From the NCBI RefSeq assembly GCF_000697965.2, contig NZ_CP015880.1, forward strand, positions 1,426,001 through 1,490,000: a DNA stretch of 64,000 nt, read 5' to 3'. Both the position numbers and the translations under genes were made by a program. The stretch's first letter is position 1; the number at the start of each line of letters is the position of its first letter. The notes beneath the pieces were generated by a model. That model did not search any database, was not told the DNA's origin, and was given only the letters and a program-made list of their open reading frames with translations. Origin of the DNA: Ensifer adhaerens. Lineage in GTDB: Bacteria > Pseudomonadota > Alphaproteobacteria > Rhizobiales > Rhizobiaceae. This document shows positions 56,958 to 64,000 of the stretch, in pieces.

Positions 56958-56999
56958 GCCATCCTCCTCAACAACGGCCATCGCTTGACCGCGTGCTTT

Positions 57000-57455
57000 T
57001 CAGTCTTTGATCGATTTCGTCATGTCCACGAGTGCCCACCCTGGACGATAGGGATTGGGTCGGCGACCCGTTTCTTGAAATCCATAGGCGCGATAGAGCG
57101 CGATGTTTCGCTCCATGCGTGACTTGGTGTAGAGCCGCACCTCCGGCAAGCCCCACTCGGCCGCTTTGGCATCCACGAAGCGCAGCAATTCGATGCCGAA
57201 CCCCTGGCGCTGATAGGCCGGGGCAACCGCAAGGCTGAAGATCATAAGGTGATCGGCGTGCCGTTCGAAAACGGCAAGTGCCGAGACAACCTCATCTCGC
57301 TCCCGAAGCCAGACCTCGTCGCGAAGGATGCGAGGCGCGTAGTCCTCGGTGACCGGGAGCGGCGGCCCACCAAAGAGCGCCCGATAGGGCTCATAGGCCG
57401 CCTCCGTCACGCTTTGAACGGCGGCCAGATCTTCCAGACGAGCAGGCCGCATCAT
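57000..57455 (-). CDS. GNAT-family N-acetyltransferase
   Basis: A 151-residue acetyltransferase. LAVAPAYQRQGFGIELLRFV carries the acetyl-CoA loop (Q/R-x-x-G-x-G/A form), followed by RLYTKSRMERNIALYRAYGFQETG, which matches the C-terminal region of the family. It lies between the DUF72 gene (42-base gap to its start) and uvrA on the same strand. The substrate is unknown. Confidence 0.85.
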   Translation of the reverse strand: MMRPARLEDLAAVQSVTEAAYEPYRALFGGPPLPVTEDYAPRILRDEVWLRERDEVVSALAVFERHADHLMIFSLAVAPAYQRQGFGIELLRFVDAKAAEWGLPEVRLYTKSRMERNIALYRAYGFQETGRRPNPYRPGWALVDMTKSIKD

Positions 57456-57496
57456 GCCGTGATCGCTCCTAAAGCGCGCCGACCAGATCGGCAGAC

Positions 57497-60418
<2,922 letters not shown>

Positions 60419-60519
60419 CGGAAGCCAGCTTTTGCATGTCGGTTGAAAGCCCCCTATGTAATGACGCCAACGCCCATGTCGAGGCGCAATCGGCAAAACA
60501 GGCGGCCAATTCGAGTCGG

Positions 60520-60548
60520 TTGACAGGATCATAGCCAAATACTAGAAC
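60520..60548 (+). promoter_or_regulatory. ssb promoter overlapping the SOS box
   Basis: TTGACA (60520-60525), a 17-base spacer, then TAGAAC (60543-60548) as the -10, which matches TATAAT at four of six positions. It drives rightward transcription toward ssb. The -10 element overlaps the left half of the LexA box. Confidence 0.6.
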
Positions 60549-60559
60549 AAATAAAGAAC
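60545..60559. promoter_or_regulatory. LexA-binding SOS box between uvrA and ssb
   Basis: GAAC-AAATAAA-GAAC matches the alphaproteobacterial direct-repeat SOS box (GAAC-N7-GAAC) exactly. It is placed to control both divergent genes, 127 bases before uvrA and 139 before ssb. Confidence 0.85.
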
Positions 60560-60697
60560 AAATCGCCCATAAAACGACCAAAACTGTTGTGGATTATGTG
60601 CGAGGCGGGGCGTATCGGCGGCATCAGGCCGCTAAGATGCGCGCTCTTGAAATTCCAAGCCGGGTCCATGGCCCGGTGAAACCACGGGAAAAGCAAC

Positions 60698-61258
60698 ATG
60701 GCTGGAAGCGTCAACAAGGTGATCTTGATCGGAAATGTCGGGGCAGACCCGGAAATCCGGCGCACGCAGGACGGCCGGCCGATCGCCAACCTGCGCATTG
60801 CAACGTCGGAGACCTGGCGCGACCGCAACAGCGGTGAGCGCAAGGAAAAGACCGAATGGCACACGGTCGTGGTCTTCAACGAAGGCCTCTGCAAGGTTGT
60901 CGAGCAATATGTGAAGAAGGGCGCCAAGCTCTACATCGAGGGCGCGCTGCAGACCCGCAAGTGGCAGGACCAGAACGGCAACGACCGTTACTCGACCGAA
61001 GTCGTGCTGCAGGGCTTCAACTCGACGCTGACCATGCTTGACGGCCGCGGCGAAGGCGGCGGCTCCGGTGTCAGCCGTGGCGGCGGCGGTGGAGCGGGTG
61101 ACTTCGGCGGCGGCGGCAACTATGGCGGCGGCGGTTACGACGATTACGACCAGCCGCGCCAGTCCTCTGGCGGCGGTCGCTCGGGCGGTGGCCAGGGCGG
61201 TCAAGGCGGCCAGGGCGGCGGCTTCTCGCGCGACATGGACGACGATATTCCGTTCTGA
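60698..61258 (+). CDS. ssb: Single-stranded DNA-binding protein
   Basis: A 186-residue SSB. The OB fold spans about residues 1-115 ([45 protein letters not shown]). It is followed by a glycine-rich disordered linker ([21 protein letters not shown] and [11 protein letters not shown]). The C-terminus is DMDDDIPF, the acidic tip that recruits partner proteins. It binds and protects single-stranded DNA in replication and repair. The promoter at 60520-60548 overlaps a LexA box, so damage induction is likely. A strong bidirectional terminator follows. Confidence 0.97.
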   Translation: MAGSVNKVILIGNVGADPEIRRTQDGRPIANLRIATSETWRDRNSGERKEKTEWHTVVVFNEGLCKVVEQYVKKGAKLYIEGALQTRKWQDQNGNDRYSTEVVLQGFNSTLTMLDGRGEGGGSGVSRGGGGGAGDFGGGGNYGGGGYDDYDQPRQSSGGGRSGGGQGGQGGQGGGFSRDMDDDIPF

Positions 61259-61282
61259 TCGCAAGCGGATCCTATTTACAGA

Positions 61283-61315
61283 AAAAACGCCACGTCCTCG
61301 GGACGTGGCGTTTTT
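61283..61315. terminator. Bidirectional intrinsic terminator between ssb and marC
   Basis: A 10-bp core stem, CGCCACGTCC (61288-61297) and GGACGTGGCG (61301-61310), is extended by A/T pairing and has a TCG loop. It is flanked by an A-run and by TTTTT, so it can serve both convergent genes. Confidence 0.92.
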
Positions 61316-61370
61316 CGTTTCCGGTCTTCTTCGACTGCATCGGGCGAAGGATGCGCCCAGCCATCCGACC

Positions 61371-62000
61371 TCAGGTCGTCATCGCGGATTTGACGCCGTC
61401 GACGACGAACTGCACCGCGAGTGCTGCCAGGATTACGCCGAGCAGTCGGGTGAGGATGGCGCGGCCGGTGACGCCGAGAAAGCGATCGACGCGTTCAGCG
61501 ATGACCAGCGCCAGAAACAGGCTGAGCATCGACAGCGCGATGACGATCAGGAGCTGAGTGCGCTCGACAGCGGTCGGGAACGAGCCGGCAAGCAGGATCG
61601 TTGCCGAAATCGCGCCTGGCCCGGCAATGAGCGGCAGGGCCAGCGGGAAGACCGCGATGTTGTGAATGTGGTCCTTGACTGTCGCATTCTCGCCGGTCTT
61701 TTCCTTGCGCTCCTGGCGCTTCTCGAAAATCATCTCGAAGGCGATCCAGAAGAGCAGCAGGCCGCCGGCGATACGGAAGGCGCCGATCGAGATGCCGAGC
61801 AGGCCGAGGATGCTGTTTCCGAAGAGCGCAAAGGCCGCCAGGATGAAGAAGGCGATCAGCGAGCCACGGGTGGCCACCTGAAAGCGCTCCTGCCGGCTGA
61901 GGCCGACCGTGAGGCTCAGGAAGATCGGCGCGAGGCCAGGCGGATCGAGCGTGACGAGAAGCGTCGTCAGCGCATTGACCAGGAGGTCGACATTGAACAT
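61371..62000 (-). CDS. MarC family integral membrane protein
   Basis: A 209-residue inner-membrane protein with about six hydrophobic helices. MFNVDLLVNALTTLLVTLDPPGLAPIFLSL and LALPLIAGPGAISATILLAG carry the two conserved MarC motifs (DPPG/DPIG-like and AGPGAI). The family was once thought to give multidrug resistance, but that role was not borne out in E. coli and its function is unknown. It converges with ssb, and 421 bases separate its start from gyrA. Confidence 0.9.
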   Translation of the reverse strand: MFNVDLLVNALTTLLVTLDPPGLAPIFLSLTVGLSRQERFQVATRGSLIAFFILAAFALFGNSILGLLGISIGAFRIAGGLLLFWIAFEMIFEKRQERKEKTGENATVKDHIHNIAVFPLALPLIAGPGAISATILLAGSFPTAVERTQLLIVIALSMLSLFLALVIAERVDRFLGVTGRAILTRLLGVILAALAVQFVVDGVKSAMTT

Positions 62001-62421
62001 CCGTTTCCCCTTCCGGATTTTGCCCCGGGTTTTCCCGGTGGCATGTCTACATTGTTAGGCAAGCGGCCGGGCATTGGGAAGGGGCAGACAAACAAAGTCT
62101 CAGCAATGACTTAATCAGCAATCGCTGCGAGCGTAGAGGCTGGAAATCCGCGGCGAGTCGGGCTTTGACGGACAGGGTCTTCCGATTTCCGGCGCGATGC
62201 CCTAGAAAAGCCTGCTCCGGCGGCAAAAGACTGTTCACAACTGCTGTGCGGCTCATCGATCCCGATCGGGATAACTGGGTGAATCGTACAGCGAATCAAG
62301 GCATTACAAGGACATCTTCACAGTCCGGGGGGCAAGTGGCGCCAAAGGCCGCAAATTGGCGCTTCCGATGGCAATCCGCTATAAATATCCGACTGATTCT
62401 GAACAAAGATCGTGATCACCA
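62001..62421. other. marC/gyrA divergent intergenic region
   Basis: 421 bases. A 14-bp perfect palindrome, ATCCCGATCGGGAT, lies at 62259-62272. A sigma-70-like promoter (62356-62385) leads to gyrA. A plus-strand frame at 62165-62425 has no ribosome-binding site or family resemblance and was rejected. Confidence 0.6.
62356..62385 (+). promoter_or_regulatory. gyrA promoter candidate
   Basis: TTGGCG (62356-62361), an 18-base spacer, then TATAAA (62380-62385). The start would be about 62392, giving a roughly 30-base leader before the TTG start of gyrA. Confidence 0.45.
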
Positions 62422-64000
62422 TTGACTGAGCAAAGCACCCCCGGCGGCGGAAAAACTCCGCCAGGCATCGAGCCGATTTCCATCATCGAGGAAATGCAGC
62501 GGTCCTATCTCGATTACGCGATGAGCGTTATCGTCAGCCGCGCGCTTCCCGACGTGCGTGACGGTCTGAAACCCGTGCACCGCCGCATCCTCTACGGGAT
62601 GAGCGAGCTCGGCATCGACTGGAACAAGAAATACGTCAAATGCGCCCGTGTGACCGGGGACGTGATGGGTAAGTACCACCCGCACGGCAACGCCGCGATC
62701 TACGACGCGCTGGCGCGCATGGCGCAGGACTGGTCGCTCCGCCTGCCGCTGATCGACGGCCAGGGCAACTTCGGTTCGGTCGACGGCGACCCGCCGGCGG
62801 CCGAGCGCTACACCGAATGCCGCCTGCAGAAGGCCGCGCATTCGCTGCTCGACGATCTCGACAAGGAAACGGTCGACTTCCGCGACAACTATGACGGCAC
62901 CCTGCAGGAGCCGGCGGTCGTTCCCGCGAAGTTCCCGAACCTGCTCGTCAACGGCGCCGGCGGTATTGCCGTCGGCATGGCGACGAACATTCCGCCGCAC
63001 AACCTGGTCGAAGTCATCAACGGCTGCATGGCGCTGATCGACAATCCGGCGATCGAACTGCCGGAACTGATGGAAATCATCCCCGGCCCGGATTTCCCGA
63101 CTGGCGCGCTGATCCTTGGCCGCTCGGGCATCCGCTCGGCCTATGAGACCGGCCGCGGCTCCGTCATCATGCGCGGCCGCGCCCATATCGAGCCGATGCG
63201 CGGCGACCGCGAGCAGATCATCATCACCGAGATCCCGTTCCAGGTGAACAAGGCGACGATGATCGAGAAGATGGCCGAGCTGGTCCGCGAGAAGCGTATC
63301 GAAGGCATCTCGGACCTGCGTGACGAATCGGACCGCCAGGGCTACCGCGTCGTCATCGAACTGAAGCGCGATGCCAATGCCGATGTCATCCTGAACCAGC
63401 TTTACCGCTACACGCCGCTGCAGACCTCGTTTGGCTGCAACATGGTGGCACTGAACGGCGGCAAGCCCGAGCACATGACGCTGCTCGACATGCTGCGTGC
63501 CTTTGTCTCGTTCCGCGAGGAAGTTGTTAGCCGGCGTACGAAGTACCTGCTGCGCAAGGCGCGCGACCGTGCCCATGTGCTCGTCGGTCTTGCCATCGCG
63601 GTTGCCAACATCGACGAAATCATCAAGCTCATCCGCCATGCGCCCGACCCGCAGACGGCGCGCGAGCAGTTGATGGAGCGCCGCTGGCCGGCCCATGACG
63701 TCGAGAGCCTCATCCGCCTCATCGACGACCCGCGCCACCGCATCAACGAGGACGGCACCTACAACCTCTCGGAAGAGCAGGCCCGCGCCATCCTCGACCT
63801 GCGCCTGCAGCGCCTGACAGCGCTCGGCCGCGACGAAATCGGCGACGAACTCAACAAGATCGGCGAGGAAATCAAGGATTACCTCGACATCCTGTCGTCG
63901 CGCCTGCGTATCATGAGCATCGTCAAGGACGAACTCGTCGCCATCCGCGACGAGTTCGGCACCCCGCGCCGGTCCGAGATCATGGAAGGCGGCCCCGACA
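62422..64000 (+). CDS. gyrA: DNA gyrase subunit A (5' part, truncated by window edge)
   Basis: The frame starts at TTG 62422 and runs off the window without a stop after 526 codons. It encodes the GyrA breakage-reunion domain: [26 protein letters not shown] near residues 23-47, [14 protein letters not shown] in the quinolone pocket and the catalytic Tyr130 in AERYTECRL. Then come [23 protein letters not shown] and the coiled-coil region. No other in-frame ATG, GTG or CTG near the N-terminus fits the family start MTEQSTPGG, so TTG initiation is inferred. Ala91 replaces the usual Ser83 of E. coli. The C-terminal DNA-wrapping domain is missing from this window. Confidence 0.97.
   Translation, partial: MTEQSTPGGGKTPPGIEPISIIEEMQRSYLDYAMSVIVSRALPDVRDGLKPVHRRILYGMSELGIDWNKKYVKCARVTGDVMGKYHPHGNAAIYDALARMAQDWSLRLPLIDGQGNFGSVDGDPPAAERYTECRLQKAAHSLLDDLDKETVDFRDNYDGTLQEPAVVPAKFPNLLVNGAGGIAVGMATNIPPHNLVEVINGCMALIDNPAIELPELMEIIPGPDFPTGALILGRSGIRSAYETGRGSVIMRGRAHIEPMRGDREQIIITEIPFQVNKATMIEKMAELVREKRIEGISDLRDESDRQGYRVVIELKRDANADVILNQLYRYTPLQTSFGCNMVALNGGKPEHMTLLDMLRAFVSFREEVVSRRTKYLLRKARDRAHVLVGLAIAVANIDEIIKLIRHAPDPQTAREQLMERRWPAHDVESLIRLIDDPRHRINEDGTYNLSEEQARAILDLRLQRLTALGRDEIGDELNKIGEEIKDYLDILSSRLRIMSIVKDELVAIRDEFGTPRRSEIMEGGPD

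Overview
The window looks like a chromosomal core segment of a Rhizobiales bacterium, most likely Sinorhizobium/Ensifer or a close relative. The support is uniformly high GC, many rhizobial-type proteins (MdtJI, HspQ, an IalB-family protein, a HlyU-like protein, a B12-dependent class II ribonucleotide reductase), a direct-repeat GAAC/GTTC-N7 LexA box in two SOS promoters, and GyrA, GlmU, LexA and GlnB sequences of alphaproteobacterial type. No transposase, phage gene, CRISPR array or plasmid gene is visible. Genus assignment is inference from gene content only.

Layout. 1-12 kb: a truncated membrane protein diverges from glmU-glmS (UDP-GlcNAc supply), followed by a GNAT acetyltransferase and a DUF502 membrane protein, then recG (minus) diverging from sdhE-mfd (plus). 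12-17.5 kb: a DsbA/FrnE-like oxidoreductase, an orphan peptide-binding protein, an IalB-family periplasmic protein, hspQ, and the nitrogen-control operon glnB-glnA with a sigma-54-type promoter. 17.7-27.5 kb: Nnr NAD(P)HX repair, gpt, a CinA-N/MoCF protein, wrbA, small proteins, tRNA-Leu, a HAD phosphatase with a periplasmic partner, trkH, threonine dehydratase and a HlyU-like protein. 27.6-41.4 kb: a Tat-exported CpdB-type phosphoesterase, a membrane GGDEF cyclase, lrp/ald divergon, DUF1203, the cysK-alaX-sseA-GNAT operon, an SDR, mdtJI, a cyclopropane fatty acid synthase-like methyltransferase and photolyase. 41.4-47 kb: tRNA-Asn, small membrane protein, membrane-anchored nuclease-like protein, tRNA-Cys, lexA with its SOS box, two tandem paralogous secreted proteins, a degenerate tRNA-like sequence and tRNA-Ala. 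47-64 kb: an alcohol dehydrogenase next to a Tat-targeted EutB-EutC fusion, GNAT, nrdJ, DUF72, GNAT, uvrA/ssb divergon with an SOS box, marC, and the 5' part of gyrA.

The most unusual item is the 48.5-50.9 kb gene. It encodes both subunits of adenosylcobalamin-dependent ethanolamine ammonia-lyase as one chain behind a twin-arginine signal peptide, with the substrate-binding residues of EutB retained. It sits next to a zinc alcohol dehydrogenase that could handle the acetaldehyde product. No Eut microcompartment, reactivase or transporter gene is nearby. A second adenosylcobalamin enzyme, the class II ribonucleotide reductase, lies just beyond it.

Most other genes are housekeeping. DNA repair is well represented (recG, mfd, lexA, uvrA, ssb, phr), with two clear LexA boxes. 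Start sites were chosen from ribosome-binding sites and family start positions. All functional names rest on motif recognition by eye, with no database search.
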